From contig JACVJC010000009.1 of NCBI GenBank assembly GCA_015711795.1, positions 1-64,000 of the forward strand: DNA of 64,000 nucleotides. The letters are read 5' to 3'. A program made the translations under genes and the position numbers. Below the pieces are notes generated by a model. It made no database searches, was not told where the DNA came from, and worked only from the letters and a program-made list of their open reading frames with translations. Source of the DNA: Candidatus Geothermocultor quzhuomuensis. Lineage in GTDB: Bacteria; Actinomycetota; Aquicultoria; Geothermocultorales; Geothermocultoraceae. Of this stretch, positions 47,902 through 56,135 are shown in pieces (position 1 is the first letter of the stretch; each line of letters starts with the position of its first letter).

Positions 47902-48733
47902 GACACCTCAAACAAATATTATCCTCCGCATGGCAAGCCATACATGTGGAAAGACCTTTATTTTTAATTTCATAGCGATGAGTTGCCTTAAAGTTTCCAG
48001 CTAAATGACTCGAAGGCTTTTTGGTATGACAATCACGACAAAAATCAGGGGTATATCCGTGGCACTTGGCACAATCTTCCTTTTTAGAATAAGCTCTCCC
48101 GTGTTCTCGTAAGAAATCAGGCTGCTTATGAGAGACTGGAAGTGCTTTCTTTGTATGGCAACTACTACATTTATTGGTAGCATATACCCCATTGTGACAC
48201 TTTTCCCAGCAAAGTTTATGGTAAAAAGCAGCACCTGCAAGAGGAGAAGTTACTAAACCAGCTTCTGAAATAGAGACATGTAGATTGCTATGGCAATTAA
48301 AACACTTTAACTTAAGCTGGTTAAGATGGTGCTCATGAGGAATAATTAAATCACCTCCAGGAGAAACAACTCGGTTACGGGTATGACAACGCTCACAAGA
48401 TTCATTAGGAATATCCCTTTTGAGTTTTATTGGGTGAGGGTACTGGCCTGTGATATGTGCAAAAATATAACTCCAGCTTCCCAATTTGTGCTTCAGGTAA
48501 TTAAGAAAACCAGGTTCTGAATGACAATCAATGCAAGAAACATTGCGATGGGTTGAAACTTTCCAGGTATCATAAAAGGGTTTTAGCTCGTGACAGCGGC
48601 CACAAAAGGAAGGAGTAGAGCTCCAAAAAAAACCAACTACCGCAAGAACTACCAAAATAACCAAAATAATGACAATATCCCTTTTTATGTTTCTTTTCTT
48701 AACATGTCTTATGGGAGTTCGAACCTCTTCCAT
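47894..48733 (-). CDS. NapC-like multihaem cytochrome c, 9 CXXCH plus one CX3CH
   Basis: The 279-residue protein from ATG 48733 (MEEVRTPIRHVKKRN) has a basic N-terminus, one helix (DIVIILVILVVLAVVGFFW) and nine CXXCH motifs: CGRCH, CIDCH, CERCH, CFNCH, CSSCH, CAKCH, CRDCH, CMACH, CLRCH. At the place where the paralogues have their fifth site (CYECHDG, CYNCHGK) it has CWEKCHNG, a CX3CH motif. KPFYDTWKVSTHRNVSCIDC and GDLIIPHEHHLNQLKLKCFN are the shared family signatures. GGGGGGA precedes the ATG; the longer frame start at 48778 lacks this. First of the three tandem cytochromes. Confidence 0.92.
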   Translation of the reverse strand: MEEVRTPIRHVKKRNIKRDIVIILVILVVLAVVGFFWSSTPSFCGRCHELKPFYDTWKVSTHRNVSCIDCHSEPGFLNYLKHKLGSWSYIFAHITGQYPHPIKLKRDIPNESCERCHTRNRVVSPGGDLIIPHEHHLNQLKLKCFNCHSNLHVSISEAGLVTSPLAGAAFYHKLCWEKCHNGVYATNKCSSCHTKKALPVSHKQPDFLREHGRAYSKKEDCAKCHGYTPDFCRDCHTKKPSSHLAGNFKATHRYEIKNKGLSTCMACHAEDNICLRCHD

Positions 48734-48840
48734 ATCCCCCCCTACAAATACCATCCCTTTCACAAAACATTTTAGCAAAGAAATTATCGATAAAGCAATT
48801 TTTTTTAAGTTATTTTAAAAATCTAGCATTTTTGAAACTC

Positions 48841-49938
48841 TTAGTGCTTTTGGAAATATAAATCGTCTAAGGTTACAAAACTAAATCCTCGATTAGTTAA
48901 AGACTTTAAAATCAAAGGAAGGGCTAGAAGAGTATTCTTACGATTACCTCCTCCATCATGTAAGAGAATAACTGAACCTGGCTTAGCTTTAGTGACAACC
49001 CGACGATATATAGTATTAACATCAGGTTTTGACCAATCCCAAGGGTCAATGTCCCACAGTACTATCCGATAGCCTAAAGAGTTAGCAAATTTTAAAAGAA
49101 TTAAATTAACACTTCCTCCTGGTGGTCTCAACCAGTGAGGATTATCACCTGTTATTTTAAAGAGAATATCTGATGTTTTTAAAAGTTCTTCTCGAACAAC
49201 TGAAAACCTTGCTTTGCCCAGACTTAAGTGAGAATAAGAATGATTACCTAAGAGACAACCAGAAGATTTAATTGCCTTTATAATTTGAGGATGCCTTTGA
49301 GCTTCTCTGCCAATAACAAAAAAGGTAGCCGCTGCTTTGAATTTCTTTAAAATATTTAATATTGCTGGTGTATATCGGGGGTCTGGCCCATCATCGAAAG
49401 TTAAAGCAATCAAAGGTAAAGGACTTTCACTGCTCCTCCGGATAATAGTGGGTAAAGGTTCCCTTAAAAGCTCTTCTTTAAAAATTTTTCGACTAATCTC
49501 CCCTCGCTTAACAATTTTGACACCCGCTTGTCCACTTTTTTCAACCGACAAGAAAGCCCCTCTCCCAGTGAATATTATTGGAGGTGAAACTGATTCGATT
49601 TGTTCAACTAGATTTTCCCTTACATTTTCTCCCTTTCTTGTAAATATACGATCACCTTCCTTAATTTCCTCGGACAAAAAAACTCGCTTCCCATTAATCC
49701 AAATTAAAAAGGGCTTTCCTTTTCCTTCTTGAAGAACTTTTCCTTCAACGTCAATTAAATCACCAGCTTTAGGTTCAATCCCCAATCTTTTTAAAAATAT
49801 TTTGACTGTTTCACCTCGCCTACCTCTTACCTCCTTCCCATTTAAAAAAATTGAAATTTCCATATAAATATGGGTTAAAAAGAGCTCAAAAAATAAATAA
49901 AAAATAATCGATAAAATAATAAAGATTTTCTTCTTCAT
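48841..49938 (-). CDS. Polysaccharide deacetylase (NodB domain) with N-terminal extension
   Basis: The 365-residue exported protein has an N-terminal helix, a ubiquitin-like small domain (MEISIFLNGKEVRGRRGETV, GKPFLIWINGKRVFLSEEIK) of unknown role and a C-terminal NodB homology domain. The metal-binding and catalytic motifs are present: LIALTFDDGPDPRYTPAILN, GNHSYSHLSLGKA, WLRPPGGSVN, LWDIDPWDWSKPD and PGSVILLHDGGGNRKNTLLA. It likely removes acetyl groups from peptidoglycan or another surface sugar polymer. It lies upstream of the cytochrome genes with 107 bases between, and may be a separate unit. Confidence 0.92.
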   Translation of the reverse strand: MKKKIFIILSIIFYLFFELFLTHIYMEISIFLNGKEVRGRRGETVKIFLKRLGIEPKAGDLIDVEGKVLQEGKGKPFLIWINGKRVFLSEEIKEGDRIFTRKGENVRENLVEQIESVSPPIIFTGRGAFLSVEKSGQAGVKIVKRGEISRKIFKEELLREPLPTIIRRSSESPLPLIALTFDDGPDPRYTPAILNILKKFKAAATFFVIGREAQRHPQIIKAIKSSGCLLGNHSYSHLSLGKARFSVVREELLKTSDILFKITGDNPHWLRPPGGSVNLILLKFANSLGYRIVLWDIDPWDWSKPDVNTIYRRVVTKAKPGSVILLHDGGGNRKNTLLALPLILKSLTNRGFSFVTLDDLYFQKH

Positions 49939-50040
49939 TGAAACACTTCCAAAACGTTTTAAAATCCTTCAAATAATAACTCAACTAAGAAGCTATCACA
50001 AGACTAAAACACCATTAGCCCTGAAATGCCGAAGTCAACA

Positions 50041-50110
50041 TGAAGACTAAAGCTAGAAACTTTCTTAAAAACTCTAAACTAATTTTTTACTTCAGTCTTA
50101 AGTCTTTAAT
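50041..50110 (+). repeat. Dispersed intergenic repeat, copy C
   Basis: TGAAGACTAAAGCTAGAAAC followed by ...TTTTTTACTTCAGTCTTAAG: same order of words as copy A at 5460-5562, with more changes in the middle. The region 49939-50195 otherwise holds no gene. Confidence 0.55.
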
Positions 50111-50195
50111 CAATTACTCTGCTTTATTTCTTCCAGCTCTTCAGCTTAATTGCTCACTCTCTATTCCTGCTAGCTGCTCGCTGTTTAGCTTGACC

Positions 50196-50241
50196 TGACT
50201 ATATATTGTGTGGTAAATTTTTATTCATCTATATTTTGTAA
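50196..50241 (+). promoter_or_regulatory. Tandem NrdR-box-like sites upstream of nrdR
   Basis: TGACTATATATTGTGT (50196-50211) matches the known NrdR box (acaCwAtATaTwGtgt) at 14 of 16 positions. A weaker copy, CATCTATATTTTGTAA (50226-50241), keeps the CTATAT-TTGT core exactly 30 bases later, near the 31-32-base phasing known for paired NrdR boxes. The second ends 14 bases before the nrdR ATG. This suggests autoregulation. Confidence 0.65.
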
Positions 50242-50255
50242 AAAAAGTAGCCTTT

Positions 50256-50717
50256 ATGAAGTGTCCTTTTTGCGCTTTTAGAGAAACTAAAGTTTTAGAT
50301 TCAAGGATGACTGAATCCGGGGATGTTGTCAGGCGTCGCCGAGAGTGTCTAAGCTGTGAGCATCGATTTACAACTTATGAGCGGGTAGAAGAAATTCCAC
50401 TCGCTGTTATCAAAAAAGATGGAACGAGAGAGCCTTTCGACCGAAACAAGCTTTTGAATGGCTTACTTAGAGCAACAATTAAAAGACATGTCCCCCGAGA
50501 AACTCTTGAGAATCTCGTCTCAGATATTGAATCAGAGTTAAGAAATCAATTTAAGTATGAAGTTTCTTCCCAAACCATAGGGGAAATGGTTCTAAAAAGA
50601 TTGAGAAAAATTGATAAGGTTGCTTATGTCCGATTTGCTTCTGTTTATCGAGAATTTAAAGATATTAAGGAGTTTACGCAAGAGTTAAACCGGCTCCAAA
50701 AAGGGAAAAAGGGTTAA
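50256..50717 (+). CDS. nrdR: Transcriptional repressor NrdR
   Basis: NrdR is the ATP/dATP-sensing repressor of ribonucleotide reductase genes. The 153-residue protein has an N-terminal zinc ribbon with [20 protein letters not shown] and [20 protein letters not shown], then an ATP-cone domain ([40 protein letters not shown]). Standard length. No ribonucleotide reductase genes are in this window; box-like sites lie in its own leader. Confidence 0.96.
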   Translation: MKCPFCAFRETKVLDSRMTESGDVVRRRRECLSCEHRFTTYERVEEIPLAVIKKDGTREPFDRNKLLNGLLRATIKRHVPRETLENLVSDIESELRNQFKYEVSSQTIGEMVLKRLRKIDKVAYVRFASVYREFKDIKEFTQELNRLQKGKKG

Positions 50718-50832
50718 AACCCTAACTTTATATGCCAGAAAGGTGATAAGGTTGCTATTTTCCCCTCTCAAAGATAAAATATCTTAATTATGTTTAAAAC
50801 CGTTTTCGTTTAAAATCTAACGGAGTGATATC

Positions 50833-51219
50833 TTGGAAAAAAGAAAAAAAAGAATCATTTTTACCAGTCTCATTGTCTCAGTTTTATTAGGTTATTTAAT
50901 CTTTTCTACCTTTACTGGAGGTGCTCGATTTTCACAAACCGTAAGTGAGATAAAAAAAGATGCGAGCTTAATTGGTAAACCTCTTCGGGTAAGTGGAAAA
51001 GTTGTTAAAGGTTCCTTTAAAACTCATTCTTCCTCATATTTTTTTAAAATCACCGATGGGAAAGAAATAATTACCCTTTCTTACAAAGGCATTCTCCCCA
51101 GCTCTTTTCAAGAAGGAGCCGATGTTATTGCTGAGGGGATTTATACCAAAAATAAAATCTTTAAAGTAAAAAATCTCCTGGTTAAGTGCCCCTCCAAATA
51201 TATACCTAAAAGGGATTAA
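50833..51219 (+). CDS. ccmE: Cytochrome c maturation haem chaperone CcmE, CxxxY type
   Basis: CcmE binds haem covalently outside the membrane and passes it to apocytochromes. The 128-residue protein has an N-terminal helix (IIFTSLIVSVLLGYLIF), an OB fold (LRVSGKVVKGSFKTHSSSYF, LSYKGILPSSFQEGADVIAE) and ends KVKNLLVKCPSKY. Where classical CcmE has HxxxY with a haem-binding histidine, this has CPSKY, i.e. CxxxY, the variant known from some sulfate reducers and archaea. The start is TTG with GGAG 8 bases upstream. First gene of ccmEFABCD. Confidence 0.9.
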   Translation: MEKRKKRIIFTSLIVSVLLGYLIFSTFTGGARFSQTVSEIKKDASLIGKPLRVSGKVVKGSFKTHSSSYFFKITDGKEIITLSYKGILPSSFQEGADVIAEGIYTKNKIFKVKNLLVKCPSKYIPKRD

Positions 51220-51231
51220 GGAGGAAATAAT

Positions 51232-53175
51232 TTGGCAAAACTTGGTTTCTTATTTGCCCTAAGTAGTTTTATCCTCTCATTGTTAATTTTATTTTTAGCT
51301 ATTTACAGTCTAATTAAAAAAGAAAGAGAATCTTTAACTAAAACAGCTTACACTGGAAGCATTTTTCTTTTCATTTTAATTACCTTAACCTGTAGCATTC
51401 TCCTAATAGCACTGGTTAAGCACAACTTCAAGATAGAATATGTAGCTAATTATACTGACCGTAACTTACCTCTTTTTTACACTTTAACTGCCTTTTGGGC
51501 TGGACAACAAGGCTCACTACTCCTCTGGCTTTGGTTCCTCTCTACTTTCACCCTTATTTTTCTTCTCTTTAACCGAAAAGACAAGTTAACTCCTTATGTT
51601 TTTACGCTCCTTACTGGAATTACTTCTTTTTTCCTTTTGTTAATTACTATTCCAGCTAATCCATTTAAAGAACTCCCATTTACTCCACCTAATGGCCAAG
51701 GGCTCAATCCACTTCTTCAAAACTTAGGAATGGCTTTTCATCCTCCGACAATCTTTTTAGGCTTTGCTTGTTTCACAATTCCCTTTGCTCTTGCCCTAGC
51801 TGCTTTAATGACCAACCAGCTTGATGAAAATTGGATAAGGCTTTCGAGAAAGTGGTCTCTTTATGCTTGGTTTTTTCTGGGAATTGGAAATGTTCTTGGA
51901 GCTATTTGGGCTTATGTTGAACTAGGATGGGGTGGCTATTGGGCTTGGGATCCAGTTGAAAATGCTTCGCTTCTCCCCTGGTTAACCGGAACCGCCCTTA
52001 TCCACTCATTAACCATATATAAAAAGAGAAAAACCTTAAAAATCTGGACATTTATTTTAGCTATTCTTACCTTCATTCTTTGTATTTTTGGAACCTACCT
52101 TACCCGTAGCGGTATCCTCTCATCAGTCCATGCTTTTGAGGTTTCACCCATTGGAAATTACTTTTTAGTATTTATGGTATTTATTTTAGCTTCTTCCTTT
52201 GGGCTTCTCTGGAAAAATGCAAAACTCATTATTAGCCCAAAACCAATTAGTTCTTGCTTTTCAAAAGAAGGTTCTTTTCTCATTAATAATTGGCTTTTTG
52301 CTGCTTTTACTTTAGTTGTCTTTTGGGGAACAACCCTTCCCATCATTACTCAATTTAGCAAAACCGAGAAGGAATTAACAGTAGGGAAGGAATTTTTTAA
52401 CACTTTTACTAGTCCAATTGCTTTTCTTTTCATATTTTTAATTGGAGTTTGCCCCTATCTTTCTTGGGAAAATTTTGAGCTTTTCTCCCTCCAGAAAAAA
52501 ATAAATAAGCCTTTTCTCTTCTCGTTCTTTCTTTTCTTGCCATTCATTTATTTCTTTGAAAATAAATTTTTTGGTTTAGTTGCTTTTTATCTTTCCCTTT
52601 TTACTATTTCTTTAACTCTTTACTTAATTATTCAAGATATAAAAAGGCGTTCTCTCATTAGTAAAGAAAGTAGGGGAGAATCATTTTTTCATCTCTTCAC
52701 AAGAGATAAACACCGCTACGGGGGTTTAATTTCACATCTTGGTGTTGTTTTAATCTTCATGGGAATAATTGGCTCCACCCTCTATAAAGTAGAGTTACAA
52801 TCTCAACTTTATCCCCAACAAACTCAATTAATAAGCGATATTACTTTGAGATATGAAAGACCGATTACCAAAAAAGGACCTAATTATGAAAGCATCGGTG
52901 CCTTACTAACATTATATGAAAAAGGCATTGAAAAGGGTGTCCTCATTCCCGCTCTCTCCTTTTATGAAACTCCAAAAACAACAACGGCTGAAGTCGCTAT
53001 CAAATGGGGACCTTTTAGAGATATTTACATTGCTTTATCTGAAATAAAAGAAGATGATTCTATCGTGATTGTTACCACTTTAAATCCCCTAGCAACATGG
53101 CTTTGGATCGGTTCCCTTCTTTTATTTTTAGGAACAACTCTTTCTTTATGGCCAGAAAAAAAGAGAAGAAAATAG
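51232..53175 (+). CDS. ccmF: Haem lyase CcmF
   Basis: CcmF attaches haem to the CXXCH motif of apocytochromes. The 647-residue polytopic membrane protein has the tryptophan-rich haem-handling motif YVELGWGGYWAWDPVENASL (about residues 225-245), the preceding PPTIFLGFACFTIPFALALA, and GTYLTRSGILSSVHAFEVSP, all typical of CcmF. A C-terminal outside domain (LPQQTQ-like YPQQTQLISDITLRYE) and final helix follow. TTG start behind AAGGAGG, 12 bases after ccmE. Serves the multihaem cytochromes encoded at 45-49 kb. Confidence 0.95.
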   Translation: MAKLGFLFALSSFILSLLILFLAIYSLIKKERESLTKTAYTGSIFLFILITLTCSILLIALVKHNFKIEYVANYTDRNLPLFYTLTAFWAGQQGSLLLWLWFLSTFTLIFLLFNRKDKLTPYVFTLLTGITSFFLLLITIPANPFKELPFTPPNGQGLNPLLQNLGMAFHPPTIFLGFACFTIPFALALAALMTNQLDENWIRLSRKWSLYAWFFLGIGNVLGAIWAYVELGWGGYWAWDPVENASLLPWLTGTALIHSLTIYKKRKTLKIWTFILAILTFILCIFGTYLTRSGILSSVHAFEVSPIGNYFLVFMVFILASSFGLLWKNAKLIISPKPISSCFSKEGSFLINNWLFAAFTLVVFWGTTLPIITQFSKTEKELTVGKEFFNTFTSPIAFLFIFLIGVCPYLSWENFELFSLQKKINKPFLFSFFLFLPFIYFFENKFFGLVAFYLSLFTISLTLYLIIQDIKRRSLISKESRGESFFHLFTRDKHRYGGLISHLGVVLIFMGIIGSTLYKVELQSQLYPQQTQLISDITLRYERPITKKGPNYESIGALLTLYEKGIEKGVLIPALSFYETPKTTTAEVAIKWGPFRDIYIALSEIKEDDSIVIVTTLNPLATWLWIGSLLLFLGTTLSLWPEKKRRK

Positions 53176-53181
53176 CTTTCC

Positions 53182-53922
53182 ATGGGGAAAAAACCTAGTA
53201 GCCCGCCAATAATTATAATTAGAAATTTAAACAAAGAATTCGGCAAAAAAAAGGCTTTAATAAAAATTAATCTCACCTTAAAAGAAGGTGACTTCCTCAC
53301 CATTTTTGGTCCAAATGGAGCAGGTAAAACCACCTTAATAAGAATTATCTCAACTATTATCTCCCCAACCTCTGGCGAAATTGAAATTAATAACAAAAAA
53401 CTTTCTCAAGACCCTCTTGAAATCCGACAACAAATTGGTCTTGTCTCACATAACCCTTTCCTTTATGGAGATTTGACCGCTTATGAGAATTTATTATTTT
53501 ATGGGGAGATGTTTAATTTAAAAAGAGTCAAAGAAAGAGCCGACCAACTCTTAAAAAAAGTTGGTCTTTCCCATCGGAAATTTGATTTGGTCAGGACATT
53601 CTCAAGGGGGATGCTTCAACGTCTCTCAATTGCTCGAGCTCTTCTTCACAACCCATCAATTCTTTTGCTCGATGAGCCTTATACTGGGCTTGACCCCTTG
53701 GCTACCCAAATTTTCGATGAAATAATCAATAGCTTAAAGAAAGAAAGATGCCACACTTTCATTATGACTTCTCATGATTTGGAAAAAGGTTTCCTTTTCT
53801 CTAACCGCTTAGCTATTCTTGTCGATGGCAACCTAGTCTTTGAAACCGACCAAAAGAAAATCAGCCCTGAAAATTTTAAGAAAATTTACTGGGAAAAGGT
53901 AAAAGGAGATGAAATTTTTTAA
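53182..53922 (+). CDS. ccmA: Haem exporter ATPase CcmA
   Basis: The 246-residue ABC ATPase has Walker A (IFGPNGAGKTTLIRIISTII, about 41-60), Q-loop (IGLVSHNPFLYGDLTAYENL), signature (VRTFSRGMLQRLSIARALLH), Walker B (SILLLDEPYTGLDP) and switch His (TFIMTSHDLEKGF). With CcmB and CcmC it releases haem-loaded CcmE. Overlaps ccmB by 14 bases. Confidence 0.94.
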   Translation: MGKKPSSPPIIIIRNLNKEFGKKKALIKINLTLKEGDFLTIFGPNGAGKTTLIRIISTIISPTSGEIEINNKKLSQDPLEIRQQIGLVSHNPFLYGDLTAYENLLFYGEMFNLKRVKERADQLLKKVGLSHRKFDLVRTFSRGMLQRLSIARALLHNPSILLLDEPYTGLDPLATQIFDEIINSLKKERCHTFIMTSHDLEKGFLFSNRLAILVDGNLVFETDQKKISPENFKKIYWEKVKGDEIF

Positions 53923-54586
53923 GTCAATAATAATTTTAATCAAGAAAGATGTTAAAACAGAACTTCGAACAAAAGAAATTTTTACCTCAATGTTTTTGTT
54001 TGTCTTTCTCACTCTCATCATTTTTAACTTTGCTTTTATTGGAAAAGAAATCAATCAAAATTTAATGGTCGGCATTGCTTGGGCAATTTTCCTTTTTGCT
54101 TCTGTTCTTGGTTTAAGTCGTTCCTTTATTCACGAGAAAGACACAGGTTGTCTTGAAGGACTTATGATTACTCCCACTGATAGAAGTGTTATTTATTTCG
54201 GTAAAGCAATCGGTAATCTCTTTTTTATCCTTATCGTGGAAGCCATTTCCATCCCTATGTTTTCGCTCTTCTTTTCGGAAGAAAGTTTTTTAAGGTCTCC
54301 TCTCCAACTTTTTGGAGTCCTTTTCCTAGGAAGCTTAGGAATCTCATCAGTAGGGACTCTCCTCTCAGCCATTACCATCAATACTAAAGCACGCGAGCTC
54401 CTTCTGCCTATTCTTCTTTTTCCTGTAATTATTCCTGTCTTAATCAGTGTGGTTAAGTTAACAATCTATTTAGTAACCGCTGACCCTTTTATCAATCCTA
54501 ATTTTTGGATGAATTTCTTGATTGTCTATGATATTATTTTTTTGCTAATTGCCTTCTTGACTTTTGAATACGTAATTGAGGAATGA
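53909..54586 (+). CDS. ccmB: Haem exporter membrane protein CcmB
   Basis: The 225-residue protein has an N-terminal amphipathic part (IILIKKDVKTELRTKEIFTS) and six membrane helices, typical of CcmB (LGLSRSFIHEKDTGCLEGLM, GTLLSAITINTKARELLLPI, LFPVIIPVLISVVKLT). It pairs with CcmA in the ATP-driven step that frees holo-CcmE. Gene order and overlaps on both sides support this. Confidence 0.93.
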   Translation: MKFFKSIIILIKKDVKTELRTKEIFTSMFLFVFLTLIIFNFAFIGKEINQNLMVGIAWAIFLFASVLGLSRSFIHEKDTGCLEGLMITPTDRSVIYFGKAIGNLFFILIVEAISIPMFSLFFSEESFLRSPLQLFGVLFLGSLGISSVGTLLSAITINTKARELLLPILLFPVIIPVLISVVKLTIYLVTADPFINPNFWMNFLIVYDIIFLLIAFLTFEYVIEE

Positions 54587-54588
54587 TA

Positions 54589-55281
54589 ATGGAAAAATGG
54601 AACAAAAAAATTGACTATTTTCTTTTTTTGCTAGCCTTTATTTCTCTCTTGGTCGCACTTTATTTAACTTTTATTTACTCAAGAATCGAGAAAGAAATGG
54701 GCATAATTCAAAAGATTTTTTATTTTCATGTCCCGGGGGCTTGGGTTGCTTTTCTTGCTTTTTTTATTGTCTTTATCGCTAGTATCTTGTTCTTAAAAAA
54801 TAAGGATATAAAAATGGACATCATTTCCCACGCCTCAGCTGAAGTAGGCATTTACTTTTGCACTATTACTTTAATCACTGGTCCAATTTGGGGTCGGATT
54901 GCGTGGGGAAAATGGTGGGACTGGTTAGAGCCGCGACTCGATACTTACCTTGTACTTTGGGCACTTTACATTGGATATCTTGTCCTCCGCAATGCTGTTG
55001 AGGATGACTTTAGAAGAGCTCGATTTGCTGCTGTTTATGGTATAGTAGCTTTTGCCGATGTCCCACTGGTCATTATCTCTATCCTCTTCTTAAGAAAATT
55101 TATGCCTCACCCCGGACCAATTATCTTTAGCCGTGGAGGTTTAACTCCTGATATGAAGCTTGCCTTTTTTGTTTCCCTCTTTGCATTTACTGTTCTTTTC
55201 ATTCTTCTCCTTCGGAGAAGAATATTTCTCTTGCGAATTGAAGAGGAAATAAAAAATTTAAAGAATAAACTGGGGAGGTAA
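54589..55281 (+). CDS. ccmC: Haem-handling membrane protein CcmC
   Basis: CcmC loads haem onto CcmE. The 230-residue protein has six helices, the two outside histidines and the tryptophan-rich motif: IIQKIFYFHVPGAWVAFLAF, GPIWGRIAWGKWWDWLEPRL (about 100-120) and the later FSRGGLTPDMKLAFF. The motif reads WWDWLEPRLDT rather than the common WxWDxRLT, a variant known in other bacteria. ATG 54589 gives a 6-7-base distance to GAGG; ATG 54583 overlapping the ccmB stop is an alternative. Confidence 0.94.
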   Translation: MEKWNKKIDYFLFLLAFISLLVALYLTFIYSRIEKEMGIIQKIFYFHVPGAWVAFLAFFIVFIASILFLKNKDIKMDIISHASAEVGIYFCTITLITGPIWGRIAWGKWWDWLEPRLDTYLVLWALYIGYLVLRNAVEDDFRRARFAAVYGIVAFADVPLVIISILFLRKFMPHPGPIIFSRGGLTPDMKLAFFVSLFAFTVLFILLLRRRIFLLRIEEEIKNLKNKLGR

Positions 55282-55284
55282 AAG

Positions 55285-55437
55285 ATGGAAAAATCAAGCC
55301 AAGCCTTAGCTTACTTATTTGCAGCTTATAGTGTTATCTGGATTATAATTGCTATCTATCTCCTCATAATGGGAGAAAAAATATCTCGATTAAGAAAAGA
55401 CCTAGAAAACCTAGAAGAAAGTTTGAAGAAAAAATAG
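55285..55437 (+). CDS. ccmD: CcmD-like small membrane protein
   Basis: A 50-residue protein beginning MEKSSQALAYLFAAYSVIWI, with one membrane helix (to about residue 30) and a charged coiled-coil tail (EKISRLRKDLENLEESLKKK). This is the size, layout and position of CcmD, which stabilises the CcmABC-CcmE complex. GGGAGGT lies 4-5 bases before the ATG, 3 bases after the ccmC stop. Too short for standard frame length cutoffs. Confidence 0.85.
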   Translation: MEKSSQALAYLFAAYSVIWIIIAIYLLIMGEKISRLRKDLENLEESLKKK

Positions 55438-55457
55438 TCTGAGGAAGATTTAATTCT

Positions 55458-56135
55458 TTAGTTTTTTCCTTCATTCTCCGAAGTAAGTGAAGGTGAAGAA
55501 GCTTCTTTTTGACTCAAATATGAAATTACTTCCTCATCAGACAAGTTCCACCAATTTTCGTAAAAATGGGAAACTACAAAAAAGGGGGTACTACTCACCC
55601 TTATGCAAACTAGCTCATCTACCTCTGATTGAATTAAGTTTTGAGCATTTGTTGAGATAACTGGAACAGCTGCAATGACTTTTCTCGGATAATTTCGCTG
55701 AGCAAATCTAATAGCAGCTAGCATAGGATATCCCGAAGAAACCCCCTCGTCAACTAGAAAAACATTAAAACCAAAAATTGGAGGAAATAGCTCCCGCCCT
55801 AAGAGTAATTCCCTCTCTTCACGTGCTTCTCTTTGAGCTCTATCAGCTAAAATGTGAATCTGTTCCGGGGTATAACGGAGACGGTTAACTAAAGGATAAT
55901 TAAGAGCAATAGAACCATCTGAAGTGGCTGCTCCAATTCCAACATCTGGATTACCAGGAATAGCAATTTTTTTTGGAAAAATAATGTTTAATGGTATTTC
56001 AAGAAAATTAGCTAATTCCTTCCCAACAGCTACCCCATTTCTGGAAATGGAAATAACAATTCCTTTCTTCCCTTTGTAATTTTGAACTTTTTTAGCTAAG
56101 ATTTTTCCGGCTTCTTCGCGACTTTTGAAAACCAT
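55458..56135 (-). CDS. Phosphoribosyltransferase-domain protein
   Basis: The 225-residue protein has a type I phosphoribosyltransferase fold: KKGIVISISRNGVAVGKELA, the PRPP-binding-loop region VFLVDEGVSSGYPMLAAIRF (compare VxVDDGxxTGxT), RKVIAAVPVISTNAQNLIQS and SHFYENWWNLSDEEVISYL. Such proteins (COG1926-like) often accompany hydrolase or stress genes; the true substrate is unknown, and the loop GVSSGYP is slightly altered. ATG 56135 lies inside the end of the PRC-barrel gene, with which it overlaps by over 40 bases. No good SD is visible, suggesting coupling. Confidence 0.8.
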   Translation of the reverse strand: MVFKSREEAGKILAKKVQNYKGKKGIVISISRNGVAVGKELANFLEIPLNIIFPKKIAIPGNPDVGIGAATSDGSIALNYPLVNRLRYTPEQIHILADRAQREAREERELLLGRELFPPIFGFNVFLVDEGVSSGYPMLAAIRFAQRNYPRKVIAAVPVISTNAQNLIQSEVDELVCIRVSSTPFFVVSHFYENWWNLSDEEVISYLSQKEASSPSLTSENEGKN

